From assembly GCF_019059575.1 (NCBI RefSeq), contig NW_024881673.1, positions 248,001 through 312,000 of the forward strand: a stretch of 64,000 nt of DNA, read 5' to 3'. The translations under genes were made by a program, and so were the position numbers. Origin of the DNA: Amphibalanus amphitrite (lineage: Eukaryota; Arthropoda; Thecostraca; Balanomorpha; Balanidae). The notes below the pieces were generated by a model. It did not search any database. It was not told where the DNA came from and saw only the letters and a list, made by a program, of their open reading frames with translations. Shown in pieces: positions 34,234-46,253 of the stretch (position 1 is its first letter; every line of letters begins with the position of its first letter).

Positions 34234-34753
34234 TTTGAACCGTCGTTGCTCACGCTCTGTGGGTGCCACTGTATTACTCATAGGCGTAGGAACGTTTTCG
34301 AAAGTGGGGGGGCCAAGGTCCCAGAGGTCCAAAACCTAACCTACCCCCAAAATCCGATTTCTCCTCGGATTTCGGCCACTTTGTTTTCGCAAACATGATC
34401 AGAGATAAAAAAAAATCGAGACAAAAACAAAAACAAAATTGGTTAGAATTTCAGGAAACTCCCGTCCATAAACTCAAACTGATGGACGCGTTCCCCTGTC
34501 CTCCGCAGCCGTTGGCACCCACGCAAATTCCAGAGGCATCCAGCAAATTTTTCATTACGAGCAAGCGTGAAACGTGCAAAGCGAGTCTTTTCAATATACC
34601 TATAAAAATCAGCATGAACGGCCCAGCTAGGCTCAGCCAGACCTATAACGTTTTTAAGAGGTTTTATATCAGCGACCACTGCAACTGGGCTGATTGACTA
34701 TCAGAGGCCGGTGTGGGACTTTTAGAGGTCGGTCTGGGCCATCAGAGGCCAGT

Positions 34754-36260
34754 TTAACCCTCGCCGGACCGGACCTATAGGTTTTCTACATACGCGCCGG
34801 CCGAGTGGGCGGGGGCCGGGTACGACCCCCCTCGCCGTTGCGCCCCAGGTTGAGCTAGCGCGTCGCGGAAAAACGAGCGTGTGAGCCAGGCGCGGATACA
34901 AGGGGGGGGCCATGGGGGCCATGGCCCCCCCTTGGCCGATTTTTTTCAAAAATAAAATAAAAAGTTAAAAAGTTAAAAAGCTGAAAAGGGGGCCTCCTGA
35001 AAATAAAGTGGCCGAAATCCGATGAGTTTTTTTTTTAACCTACCCACTTAGTTATTTCTTAGAAGACTAGCTGAGAAGACTTCTTTGTTAGAAGATTGGT
35101 AAAGCTTTTCATAACTTGGAGGTCTCTTATACTCACAGAGATGACCACTTTTACAGGGCCTCCTAACCTGCACAGAGGGCCTCCAAGCCTGCACAGATGT
35201 TGAGATGTTGCCTGAACAGCTAGATAAGCTCAATAGACGCAGTTTTTTTTGGGGGGGGCCCAACAAGTGGGAAGATGGGGCCTCCAACAGGTGGGATTAT
35301 GGGGGGGGGGCCTCCTGGTTTCTAATGGCCCCTCCCTTGGAGATTTTCTGGATCCGCCCCTGGTGTGAGCCGTTACAAGACGCAGAGATCGATACCCGAT
35401 TTTAAGGTTTTAGGTCAACCGGTGACCTCTGAGGTCAGGTCAAGTGCCTCAAGGCACGGTTCCGTTTTTGGTGAATAACTTCGCAAAAAACGGCCGCAGA
35501 GCCGCGATTTTGCCAGCATCGTGTTCGCCTCTCTCAGGCTTGTCGAATGGTGTACTTTTTGTTTGGGTGAGGTAAACTGAGGGTGTTGACCACGGGTCAC
35601 GGTCAGGTCAGCGCCCCCAGGTCACGAAATTGGTCGAAGGAGGTCATGTCGCATATCATTCGATTCGGCAGGTCTTCCTGAGTCCATTGATGGCTTCCCC
35701 GACTCGCTAGCTCAATTTGATCGGTAGTTATTGACGACAAACTTATATGACCCTTATAACTTCATAAATGACGTCGCGCAAGGTCAACATTGCAAAAGTG
35801 ACGCATCGAACCTTGCAAGGAGTGCATGAAAGATTCAGTGTGCTTGAGATAGTTGAAGATCGTTTACGGCGCCAGAAAAAGTTTTCAGTTTATCCCCATT
35901 GACTTATACCTAATGGTGAGGTCACGAAAATGACCTTAGGAAAAATCCGAGATGTACAAGTTGTGAGACTCCTAATGGATACTAGGTCCTCTAAGATTCA
36001 TTTCCCTGTGAAATCTCCTCTGGCAGTGAGGGCGTTGCGAAGTTGCGACATCTGAAGACCGTGCAGAGGTTCACTTATGACGTCATGGGTCAGTGACCTG
36101 ATCTGACCCGAAAATGCGTTTGGTGTCAAAAGATCCGGCTTGATTCAAAGGTCAGGTATGCAAAGCTTCAGCTCTCTATCACCGGCGTGTTCGGAGCTAT
36201 CGCGAAAAAAACTATGGAGGGGCGGCACCCGCCCCCCCCCCATCGAGCGGTGAGGGTTGA
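34754..36260. mobile_element. TTAA element interrupted by a 476-bp hAT
   Basis: It starts TTAACCCTCGCCGGACC and is related to 55290-56337 in reverse orientation. The right end has decayed to GTGAGGGTTGA. It is split at 34887-35362. Confidence 0.72.
34887..35362. mobile_element. Small hAT-type MITE with 8-bp TSD GTGTGAGC
   Basis: The ends CAGGCGCGGATACA and TGGATCCGCCCCTG are imperfect inverted repeats of the common hAT terminus. The octamer GTGTGAGC is at 34879-34886 and 35363-35370. Confidence 0.85.
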
Positions 36261-37220
36261 GGCCCTCAGAGACCAGTACAGGGCCTGCAAAGGGCAGGAT
36301 GAGACATTTAGATGCCGACTTGGGCCATCAGAGGCTAATGTGGGCCCTTACAGGCCAGCATGGGCCCTCAGAGGTCAGTGTGGGACCCTAAAATGCCAGC
36401 ATGGGCCGGTGTTGGAGCCCAGAGGCCAGCAGAAGGCCCTCAAAAACCAAGATGGGCCTCAGAGGCCAGCATCGGGTCTTCAGAATCCAGTGCAAGGCCC
36501 TCAGAGGCTAATGCGGGTCCTTACAGGCCAGCATGGGCCCTTAGAGGTCAGTGTGGGGCCGTAACAGACCGGCATGGGCGGGACCTGGAACCTAGAGACC
36601 AGCGGAAGGCCCTCATAGGCCAAGGTGGGCCCTCAGAGGCCGATGCGGACCCTTAGAGACCGGCATAGGATCTTCAGAATCCAGTGCGGGGCCCTTAGAG
36701 GTCAATGTGGGACCCTAAAATACCAGCATGGGCCGGTGTTGGACCCCAGAGACCAGCAGAAGACTCTCGAAAACAAAGATGGGCCTCAGAGGCCGGCATC
36801 AGGTCTTCAGAATCCCGTACAATGCCCTCATAGGCTAATGACGGGTCCTTACAGGCCAGCATGGGCCCTTAGAGGTCAGTGTGGGGCCCTAAAAGACCGG
36901 CATGCGCCGGCGTTGGACCTCTAAGGCCAAGATGGACCCTCAGAGGCCGATGCGGACCTTAGAGGCCGGCATCGGGTCTTCAGAAATCAGAATTCAGTGC
37001 AGGACCCTCAGAGGCACCTAAAGGTTAGTCTTGGGACCCCAGAGACAGAAATGAGGCCACCAGAGGCCGGTGTGAGGCCCTCAGACGCCGACTGGGCCCT
37101 TGAGGCCGGTTTAGGGGCCCTCAAATGAGGTCAATGTGGGTTCTCAGCGGTCAATGTTGGCGCTTGACCGCCACTGAAGTGCCCTCCAAGATCAGTGTAG
37201 GACCCTCAAAGACTGGTTTG
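36261..37220. repeat. GGCC-rich minisatellite with higher-order structure
   Basis: Basic units of about 29 bp (GAGGCCAGCATGGGCCCTCA) are arranged in a higher-order block of about 325 bp: the string AAGATGGGCCTCAGAGGCC recurs near 36448 and 36775. Multi-frame ORFs here are repeat by-products. Confidence 0.82.
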
Positions 37221-37632
37221 GGAGCTGTTAATAGCTAGCGTGGGATTCTTGAGCCTCGTGACAATCGAATAAGGGCCAGAGCCCCATACGCCCATGGGGG
37301 CCCATTGGTTGTTTGGGGGGGGGGGCAAATGATATGATGGCCCCCTAATTAGCCTTTAGAGGGGGGAAGGGCATGGCCCTGATCCCCCCCTCTGCGACCG
37401 CCACTGCACTGAAAGTGGAAGGGAAGGGGCAGATACAGACATTGCTGGCCCCCAGCCTGTTTGAGCCGAGGCGGGGGCATGGTCACCCTGGCCCCCAGCT
37501 AGTACGCCTTTGACGAACTATGCCGACCCCAAGCAGATCCGGTCAAGCGTTGGTCGTTTATATACGCATTCTCCTGCACCGTGCTAGTATTGTCTTATAC
37601 CTTTTCAGTGATCGCTGTCCCGTGCCTCGTAT

Positions 37633-38161
37633 CAGGGTTGTGCTCGACTCAAAAAAATTTGCCGACTCGACTCATCATTCAACTTCAGAAAGCCCTGACT
37701 CAACTCTGACTCAAACAAGGAGCTGATTTTTTCCCTTGACTCGACTCATGACTCAAGCGGTTCAATGAAAATATGAGTCGACTCAAACTTGACTCAATTT
37801 TTTTGTTGAGTCAAGTAAGTTGACTCAAAATTGACTCAGATAAAAAAGTTGTTGAGCGGGGCGGGGGTGAAAAAAAAAATCCGGAAGCAGGGCCAGGGCA
37901 AAGTTGTTAAGCGGGGTGTGGGGATGAAAATCTTGTTTCTAGAAAGTTGAGTCAGCTGACTCATTGTTTGACTCAGCTCGATGTCAAAATTATTTTTTTG
38001 ACTCAACTCTGACTCAACTCAACGCCTTAATGTTTTTGTCCGACTCAACTCTGACTCAACTCAACAGCTCAACATTTTATCCGACTCGACTCAAATCTGA
38101 CTCATTTGAGTCAGAGTTGAGTCAAATTTCTGACTCGACTCATGAGTCAAGCACAACCCTG
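37633..38161. mobile_element. hAT-type MITE with 8-bp TSD CCTCGTAT, filled with TGACTCA
   Basis: The ends are CAGGGTTGTGCTCGACTCA and its near-inverse ending AGCACAACCCTG; the octamer CCTCGTAT flanks it at 37625-37632 and 38162-38169. The empty site survives in the inverted hAT copy near 49281. The interior repeats GACTCAACTCTGACTCAA words in both orientations. Confidence 0.9.
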
Positions 38162-39365
38162 CCTCGTATTCAACAAAATGCTGTCACCAGGACCCACAGT
38201 CGTGTCTCTGATATGGTTTCCTTCATTGAGTGAAGGAAATTGCGGTCAATAACGCTGTAGAAACAAAAGGGAATCTTCATTAAAGGGCAAGCTGAATTGT
38301 TGTCAAGTTACCGGATGGTAGCACTGGTAAGTACCTAGGTACAGACAGACACTTAAGTCAGCAAAAAGTGGGGGGGCCAGTTAACATTGCTGGCCCCCCA
38401 CCTCCGAAAGTGGGGGGGCCATGGCCCCCCCGGCCCCCCCTGTTCCTACGCCTATGGTATTACTGGCTTGATTTTCGGAAAGATCGTTCATTTTTCTATT
38501 AAAATATAATCATTTTCTGCCTCAATATTCACTAAGTTAGTTGTAGTGAGCATTCTGGCAAGCCATTGCAAAAAACGCTAATAGGGAACTCTTCCCGATT
38601 AGCGACCGGGGAGGGTCGCTAATAAGTCCATGGGTTTCCCATATTAAAAGTGGCAAAAAATGCGACGCCTGAAAAGATGAAATATGATCTCAAAAAGGTA
38701 ACCTATACGCAAAACACTCAATCACTCGAACAGGAACGTCTATCCAACACATTTTACGTAAGCAAAAACTGATCACGTGATGCACCGAAGGCGAAACGAA
38801 GGCGGAAACCCAAATTTTGCGGGCTATCTCGTATGATATTCGAGGTCCGCGCTGAATTCGGCACCCCTGCAGTCGGTGACGACATTTGGCATTCCCTGCC
38901 ACACATTGCAAACTTCAGCAACACCTCATTTTCATTTCTCTCTTTTCCCCTTTCTTTCCCTTCTTGAGCTATTTGCGACCATGCCAGGCGCAAATAGGAA
39001 ATATGAGTTGCGACACATTTTTAACCGCCATGCTGTGCACAGTTGAGCGATTCACTATGGGAAAACGGCAATGAATTGAAAAAGGAATGTCGATTCAGAA
39101 TAAAAAAGGTGCATCATCCTAATGTGCATCGCTTTTCATCAGAGAGGGCCCAAACAGATACGTTTTGGATAAGAAAATCGTCATTTTTATTTAATTTCAC
39201 CTGAAACCTTCCACCAGAAACATCGACGATCGGAAAATAATTTAATTTGATAGCCAAAGTATGGCTGACCTTTTGACGATGTTTTTACCACGTTTTCTCC
39301 TGCCAGTTTTTCTGTAGGGAGGTAGGTCGCAAATCGGAAAGGGTCGCTAATTAGGCACCTTACCC

Positions 39366-39787
39366 TACCAGGATGAAAAGCATGCTGGGACATTTTGATT
39401 TCATGCGGACACGATGCGAAGGAACGTCCATCGTGTATTTTACTTGTGCTTGAAGTTACCCCCTCTCTTACCGACACGAATCAGCCCGCCTGAGCACGTG
39501 TTGAACAGCACCATGGACTCCCATACGCATTAGGCGGACTGAAAAGGCTCCTATCGCCCATTTTCAGCTCTGCCAGATATTTCCACTGTTTTCTTGTTAT
39601 ATCTGCCATAGCTGAGCCCAAAAACTAGAAGTTTAGGGAGGGCAGGTCGAGGATTTTGATACTGGCGGCCCTGATGGTGTCTGATTCGCTGTTTTTCTTT
39701 CTCCCTGAAGACTGATTCTTCAAAAGCTGCTCATACGCCAGATGGACTGTTTGAAGGTTATTTATGACTAGCTTGTTCATGCGTTAT
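39366..39787. other. Unassigned DNA between transposons
   Basis: No gene or repeat structure recognised. Confidence 0.4.
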
Positions 39788-40783
39788 TTAACCCTATTCC
39801 TGGCGGGGGGGGGGGCCTCAGGAGCCCCCCCCTGAGGTTTTTTGGTTATATCTCCCAAACGCGTTGAGCTAGGAAGCTCAAATTTTCTGACTTTTCCTAA
39901 AAGGCTTCTACGCAACATGTCTGAAAATTTTGAGTTGATCTGACCTCAGGTCAGGTCACCAGAGGCGGTTTGGTGACGCTACCTCAGAAAAGTTTGCAAT
40001 CACGCCAGAGCTAGAGTTTTTGACCGATCAATTTCTTCTCTTCAGGGTTTAGTTAGGGTACCAGTATGTGCAATTTGTATATCTCGGAATTTTGATATCG
40101 GTGACCTAAGGTCAGGTCAATTTCGCGACCTCCCCATTATAAGTCAATGGGGGAAAAATCAACTCTCTGTTTTTACCACTAAAACGGGTCGGAATGGCCC
40201 CATATACCATACATGACTTCATATACGATCAACCTTCACTACCTTGAGGTCTGTTTTGCTGTTGGGCAGCTGTGAGGTCATGTGACGTCATCAAAGGTCA
40301 CCAAAGGTTTTTGGCCAATAACTCCGTACAGGAACAAGATACAGACGCGTGGATGGTCTCATTGTGTTCAGCTCGTCAAGACGCATCGAATGATATACAT
40401 GATGACCTCGAGGTCCCGTGACCTGAGGTCAACCTTTGACCTTGACCTTTCGAGGTCAACATATATATCATTCGATGCGGATTGACGAGAGGATCACGAT
40501 GATGCCCTTAGTTTGTTCCTATCTTGACTAATTCGAAAGTTATTCGAGAAAAACTCTCTCCATATCTAGTGCCGCCATTTTGACTTTTTCGACCCCTGTG
40601 ACGTCATCTTTGACCTGACCTGAAAATGACCTTAGTAAAAATTGTAGATCTTGGCCGTGCGTATCCGATGCCGTTTACCGCTTGTCGCTATCTTGCTTCG
40701 TTCTCGAGATCTCAGGGGGGGGCCGAATCGGCCCCCCCCCGCCAGTTTCTTGTCCCGGCGGAGCCCGCCAGGAATAGGGTTAA
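39788..40783. mobile_element. TTAA element, 996 bp, twin of 19285-20281
   Basis: The ends and interior match the element at 19285 with about a dozen single changes. It lies in unrelated flanking DNA, so it marks an independent insertion rather than a segmental duplication. Confidence 0.9.
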
Positions 40784-41077
40784 CGTCTTTCTGAGGTATC
40801 TCCTTGATCATCGTATGCTTCGAAATGCCTCAATGCTTCAAAATCATCGTTTTGTGTCGTTCCTTACTAAACGGCGGTGGACCATGCGTGCCCGATTGGT
40901 GGGACATTTTCAGGCTCCATTGGGGCCGCGGCCGTCGGTCAAAAGGAACAAATGATGACACTATACAAAATGTCCCAGATTTATCTAGCACGTGCATTGC
41001 TTTTTTGCACACGATTTTTCGATTTAGGGACCACCATTGACGTTTACTTTTTAACAGTTAAAAAAAAAATCACCCTG

Positions 41078-41801
41078 TACTTTTTGTTCGGGTCAGGTCA
41101 ACTTAGGGTGTTGACCTCAGGCCAAAGACAGTTCAGCACCCCCAGGTCACGAAGTTGGTCGAAAGAGGTCATGTCGCATATCATTCGATTCGGCAGTTCT
41201 TCCTGAGTCCATTGGTGGCTTTCCCGACTCGCTAGCTCAATGTCATCAAGAGTTATTGACGAAAAACTAATATGACCTTGATGACGTCATAAATGACGTC
41301 ACGAAAGGTCAACATTGCAAAAGTGACGCATCTTACCTTGCAAGGAGTGCATCAAATCACGATTCTGTGTGCTTGAGATAGTTGGAGATCGTTCCCGTCG
41401 CCAGAATAGTAGTTTGAATTATTCCCCATGGACTTATAATGGTGAGGTCACGAAAATGACCTGACCTCATATGACCTTTAGGGAAAATCCGAGATATAAA
41501 AAATGTGAGACTCATAATGGATACTAGATCCTGCAAGTTCCATTAACCTGTGACATCTCCTCTGGCAGTGAGGGCGTTGCGAAGTTGCGACAACTGAAGA
41601 CCGTGCAGAGGTTCACTTATGACGTCATAGGTCAGTGACCTGACCTGACCCGAAAAGGCGGTTGGTGTCAAAAGATCCGGCTTGAATCAAAGGTTAGGTA
41701 TGCCAAGCTTCAGCTCTCTATGGCCAGCGTGTTCGGAGCTATCGCGAAAAAAAAAACCTATGGGGGGCGGCACCCGCCCCCCCCCCTCGGCCGGCGAGGG
41801 A
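41078..41801. mobile_element. Right-end fragment of a TTAA element
   Basis: It is collinear with 35560-36260. The terminus has decayed to GGCGAGGGATATG. A perfect IR-1 site (AGGTCAGTGACCT) occurs at 41629-41641 next to TGACGTCA. Confidence 0.65.
41629..41641. promoter_or_regulatory. Perfect IR-1 nuclear receptor palindrome
   Basis: AGGTCAGTGACCT follows the CRE palindrome TGACGTCA with one base of overlap. The same arrangement is at 55463 in a related element. Confidence 0.45.
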
Positions 41802-41976
41802 TATGCAAGACTCTGAGTTGTCCATAACGATGACCTCAACATGAGCTAACGATGCATGTTTGTTGTTTTGTTCGTTTCTTGATTTTGTTCCTATTTGTCC
41901 ATCCCAGAAATGGCAATAGTTGCTCACTCTGCTGCACGTTTCAGTCAGTGACATGTTTTTGTTGTTTCTGTTCGCA

Positions 41977-42585
41977 GCTCGACTCTGGTGTTTCTGAGAC
42001 TGATATGGACATTTTAATCGGTTCCTATTCTGATACCTATCGGCCCTGTCATCTGACGGCATATTCCGGCACCGACGGCAGCAGATGGGTATCATGGACT
42101 GGATCAAGTCTGAATCTATTCATACGTTATTATTGTATTTAGCACAATGAATGTATGTACTTTCCATCTGCTTAATCTAGTTACGTTGAAACATTTTATT
42201 TTATTGCAAATATCCTGGCTACCTACCTATAGCTAATCTGAAACGCAAATATGATAAATAAATCAATGCAGCAGCTGGAAATGATTCATAATATGCTTCC
42301 TCTAAAACGAGTATGACTGGCATACCTTTCCGTTTTGCTGTATTCGTAGAGTTCGACGCACCCCTCAACGATATGCGTCTTGTTTCGCACCTTTCAACGG
42401 TATTCGTCTCGTTACCAATAACCCTTTTGTTTGTGATTGCAGCTCTGCAGCCTGGTGTTGCTGTGACTGGTGCTGCCAGCTACACAAGCATCAGTTTACG
42501 GTGCTGCCATCTGTCAAACTGCTTTCGGCACCGACTGCAGCTCATATCTTGGACATTTGTCTCCAAGGGCAGTCTTCCCTACTGA
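41977..42585 (+). CDS. Possible pair of duplicated exons, protein unknown
   Basis: Two good acceptors, TTGTTTCTGTTCGCAG (to 41976) and TTTGTTTGTGATTGCAG (to 42442), are each followed by similar DNA: CTCGACTCTGGTGTTTCTGA versus CTCTGCAGCCTGGTGTTGCT, then a shared stretch around TGCCATCTGTC / TGTCATCTGACG and GGCACCGAC. This looks like an old tandem exon duplication. No matching donors are clear and I recognise no domain, so a transcribed repeat is equally possible. Confidence 0.25.
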
Positions 42586-42750
42586 GGCTTTTCAACACCG
42601 TGGTATTGGTATTGTATTTGAGGTATTTACGGAATTGCATAAGCTTTGACATCATTAGAGAGATGCAAACTCTTACAGATATTCACTAGCATGATATAGG
42701 TAAATCGCATTTGGACCATATACCTAATAGAGCGTATATCTAATCATATA

Positions 42751-45700
42751 GGGGAGAGTGGGGTAAGATGCCCAGGGTGGGAAAGACGCCCCACCCCCTC
42801 TAGCGGGGAAACAAAGAATCGAACCTGAAAATTAATGTTCTTAGCGTAAAGCAGAAGCCTGCCTAGTTAACTGCTCAAAAATTTGCGAAGCTCAGTTGGG
42901 CAACGGCTGGCTGGTGATTGCATGTTTTTTATTTGCTGCTTTCAAAAAATATTTTGGCGTCAAAACATTGTAAACATAAAAAAGGTAGATAATTTTTGCG
43001 TCCCTTGCTATAGTCGTGATACATTAACATGCGTGCACTGTGTCCCAAACAGTTGGTTTCAGGGTGTAGTTTTATGGCTAACAAATTGTGCTGATTTAAT
43101 GTTTCTTCGGTACCTTGGGGTAAGATGCCCCCTGTCCTGATGGGGAAAGACGCCCCCCTAAATCCGTGGGCTGTCCTTCAAGCAGCCCGTCAAATCATGT
43201 ACTACATACTTGTGATGAGAGACAAAAGCCGATCTGGGACTATTGAGAGTCCGGTACGGTCGGGTGCTCCCCATGCCGGTCTCTCGGCCCACACAGCGAC
43301 TTTTTGGGCGGCATCTGACTCTGAAAGCCCTCACGACGGCATATGTGGGCCCCATTATTGGTTCTATGGCCCCTCACGACATCCTTTGAGGGCTCCCACG
43401 TTGGCTCCACGGGCCGCGCTGGCATCTGAGGTCCCCACGATGGGTTCGAGGGCCCTCAAGCATCATGAAGGGCCCCACAGTGGTCTCCGAACGCCACCAC
43501 GGAGGCTTGTTTGGCCACCCTGGACTATGATGGCCCTAACGATCAGGGTTGTATACCAATCAAGTCGATTGAATTGATTGATTTGATTCAGCGCGTATTT
43601 TGAGTTGATTGGATTGAGTCGATTGACTTTTCGAGATGACTGGTTGACTGACTCGTTTGACTTTAGCGACTGGTTGACTGATTTGATTCCCGAAAATTAG
43701 AGTGACTCATATGATTGAGTCGATTGAATGGAAAGTTGAAATAAGTTTTAGTTGACGAAAAATAATGACACCAATTGATGACATCAAAGATCACAAAACT
43801 ACACTGAAAACTGCTTGTCATCACAACTGCAATATGGAGTAGATGGCCAAATAAAGAACAGGGCCTAAACATGAACAGCCAACTTTGACTTTCAACTGCA
43901 ATAACTGCTCCAATCCTGTGATAGAACTTGGCGATGCACCTACCTACCTTTCTGCACTCAGCAGGAATTTTTTTTTTAATCCAGATGATAAAGTGCAAGG
44001 CCCTATATACTAATAAAGTGTGGATTAATTACTAATTCACATCTCCACATCTCCTCAGAAACAACCCACTGAACTCTATAAATATCTGAAACCCCTACAA
44101 AAATAACTGAAACAAAAGCGCCGTTTTCGTCTCGCTAATTACGTTTACACTAATAGCTAATTTGCTGCATTGTTTAATTTGCAGCAGAACGTTTGTTGAT
44201 CCTTTTCTTCTGAGAGCCTAGGCATAACATATTTCATTTTCCTTAAAATATTTTACCGAATATTATTAAGTGGTTTTATTTCAATTGAAATAATAATTAA
44301 AACGAAATTGGTGTTGTACAACCGATTTATTTTATGATTATCTACCATACTACATGATAATCAATGACGTCATCTTACCAAAAAATCAAAAGACGAAGAA
44401 TAAGGATTTATAAAAGCTTAGCATACTTCTTGGCAAAACGTTTTCTTTGTTTTTTCGCAGTCGCACCAACGGCATTTAATTTTCCTTGTTCTTCTTCCTT
44501 TGTCCTTAACTTATCCTGTGGTTCCAGAGTCCCTGTCCTTTCCATTTCCTTTTAAATATATTTTTAATGCTCATCCCTATCCCCCAGTCCTAACAGTTTC
44601 AAATTGTATTGCAATAAAATGTTTTGAATTCTTCACATATAACCTATCTACCTTCGTTGGTACTGTTGGTAGCCAGTGACACATCTAGGCAGGTAAGTAG
44701 GTACCTACCTGCTTTCCTGCTGTCTTCATAAAGCATGCCTAATGAAGTTGTCAAATTTATAGCACATTTTCAACACTTTCATATCAATATGGTGTCAGTG
44801 TGGCATGTAACCTAGCTAGGTTCATTATGTTCAGGGTTCAATTCAGAAGAGCTCCGCATAACTCACATAAGAGACAGACGGGGGCTTTACATGGGGTAGA
44901 TGGCCTGATGACTTAGCTGGAATATGGCCAAAATTAAATTGACAACTTTAAGGTGAAAGGTGGTGATTTGGGTTAAGGGGCGTTTGTTGAAGTCAACTAC
45001 TGGGTTATTTTGCACCCATTAAATGAAACTTCTGCTCCAATTCTACCCATTGAACCTCAATATCATGATCCACCTGTCCATCACTAGGTATCCTTCCTTA
45101 TTACATAGAAACTTTGAATGGCATGGCAATTTATAATTTTAAATGACAATATTTTTGTTTCTTCTGTAGGTAGGTAGGTAGGTAGGTAGGTACACCAGAC
45201 TGCTATGGACACTTTTCCAAGTTGGTGGGGCAAAAAACCTAATGTATATCTTGGTTTGAGTCGTTTGATTGAGTTGATTGATTCCTTTCATTGTCGCGCG
45301 TGAGTCGATTGAATCAATTCCCGAAAACTGCTCTGACTTGATTGATTTGATTGGTTTCCCAAATTTGTCGTGATTGAATTGATTGCTATTGATTGAGTCG
45401 TATACAACCCTGCTAACGATGACCTCTGAAGCCCCTTACGACTACTTTTGAGGGCCCTTACGATGACGTTTGGTGTCTACTGCAGGCTCTAAGGGACTAT
45501 TGATTCGTTCAGGCGATTCACGTGCCTATTTATGTCACTTTTAGTACAGGGGGCATCTTACCCAGCGCCAGGGGGCGTCTTTTCCACCCTGTGGGGTAAG
45601 ATGCCCCCTTTCACTTCTTCAGGAAAATGCTTGATAGCAAAAAAAGTTATCATATTTCAGGCACGAAAGTGTGCTATTTTTGGAGAAAAATGATGTCGGC

Positions 45701-45793
45701 TTCCGTTGAAACTCCAAGTTTTGGCTTTCCGATCGTCATTTTCGAATAATATATGACATAGTCAAACCCTGGGCATCTTTCCCCACTCTCCCC
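42751..45793. mobile_element. TA-target element with 27-bp TIRs, carrying a hAT
   Basis: GGGGAGAGTGGGGTAAGATG at 42751 is matched at the right end with one mismatch in 27; the flanks are TA, extended to ATCATA on both sides. GGGGTAAGATGCCCC and its inverse recur internally near 43120, 45555 and 45595. Removing the hAT leaves about 1.2 kb that includes minisatellite. Confidence 0.82.
43544..45412. mobile_element. hAT-type element with 8-bp TSD CTAACGAT and GATTGA-rich ends
   Basis: The ends CAGGGTTGTATAC and GTATACAACCCTG are perfect inverted repeats; CTAACGAT flanks it at 43536-43543 and 45413-45420. About 150 bases at each end are built of GATTGAGTCGATTGA-like words; the middle is AT-rich with a (GTAG)n tract near 45170. 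Its ends are closely related to those of 37633-38161. Confidence 0.88.
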
Positions 45794-45795
45794 TA

Positions 45796-46069
45796 ATCAT
45801 ACTAATCATTACATCATATCATATAATTTACTTATATATGTAGAATTGATCATTGCCACGGGTCACATTCTGATTTAGGATCGGTCCACGGCCATTGAAC
45901 AGTCGGTGGTCTCTCGTATTGCCGCTGTACAGTGATGACCAATCCGGTCCAGTGTTGTGGCCACCGGGTGACGGAGTGCACCGCCCACTTGTGTGTGTGT
46001 CTGTGTGTCAGAGGAAGGGGGAGGAGCCATCCGCAAAATAATCCACTTTTTATTATAACTCACTAATTA
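45796..46069. other. Intergenic DNA downstream of the cGLR exon
   Basis: Contains a short (GT)n tract near 45990. No gene seen. Confidence 0.4.
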
Positions 46070-46160
46070 GTCAGGTTTTGCAAAGCGGCTGCGCAGCGTA
46101 ATAGCTAGCGCAGTCGCATTCCAAGCCAAAGGTTGCAAGTTGGATGCCGGGTTGATCCAT
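46070..46160 (+). repeat. tRNA-derived SINE-like remnant
   Basis: TAATAGCTAGCGCAGTCGC resembles an A box, and CAAAGGTTGCAAGTTGGATG followed by CCGGG resembles a B box and acceptor side. No clean cloverleaf forms, so this is a decayed SINE or tRNA-like sequence rather than a functional tRNA. Confidence 0.35.
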
Positions 46161-46253
46161 TTGCTTTTGCCTGTATTTCTAAGTAGCATTTATTCAGTGA
46201 GTAACTCGGCTACCAAAGCGAAACCCGCGCAGCGGCGCCGGCGGCGGTCTTAC

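Larger units (their letters stand above)
34279..38456. mobile_element. hAT-type composite element with 8-bp TSD GTATTACT
   Basis: The ends are CATAGGCGTAGGAAC and GTTCCTACGCCTATG, flanked by GTATTACT at 34271-34278 and 38457-38464. It carries a TTAA element, a small hAT, 1 kb of minisatellite and a second small hAT. A second, inverted copy begins at 49003, which allows the nested insertions in each to be read against the other. No transposase is visible. Confidence 0.88.
33012..39365. mobile_element. TA-target element with 25-bp perfect TIRs, expanded by nested insertions
   Basis: GGGTAAGGTGCCTAATTAGC at 33012 has a perfect 25-bp inverted match ending at 39365, and TA flanks both ends. Removing the TTAA element (33039-34233) and the hAT (34279-38456) leaves about 0.97 kb, close to the 0.94 kb of the element at 51068. 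The remnant 38465-39365 has internal copies of the terminal word (ATTAGCGACC near 38600). No transposase is seen. Confidence 0.8.

Noticed and set aside
36187..36924. Three overlapping plus-strand ORFs of about 100-125 codons
   Set aside because: Same minisatellite read in different frames; the repeated peptide words follow the DNA repeat.
46070..46160. Functional tRNA gene
   Set aside because: A- and B-box-like words are present but the stems do not pair and no anticodon arm is clear; treated as a SINE-like remnant.
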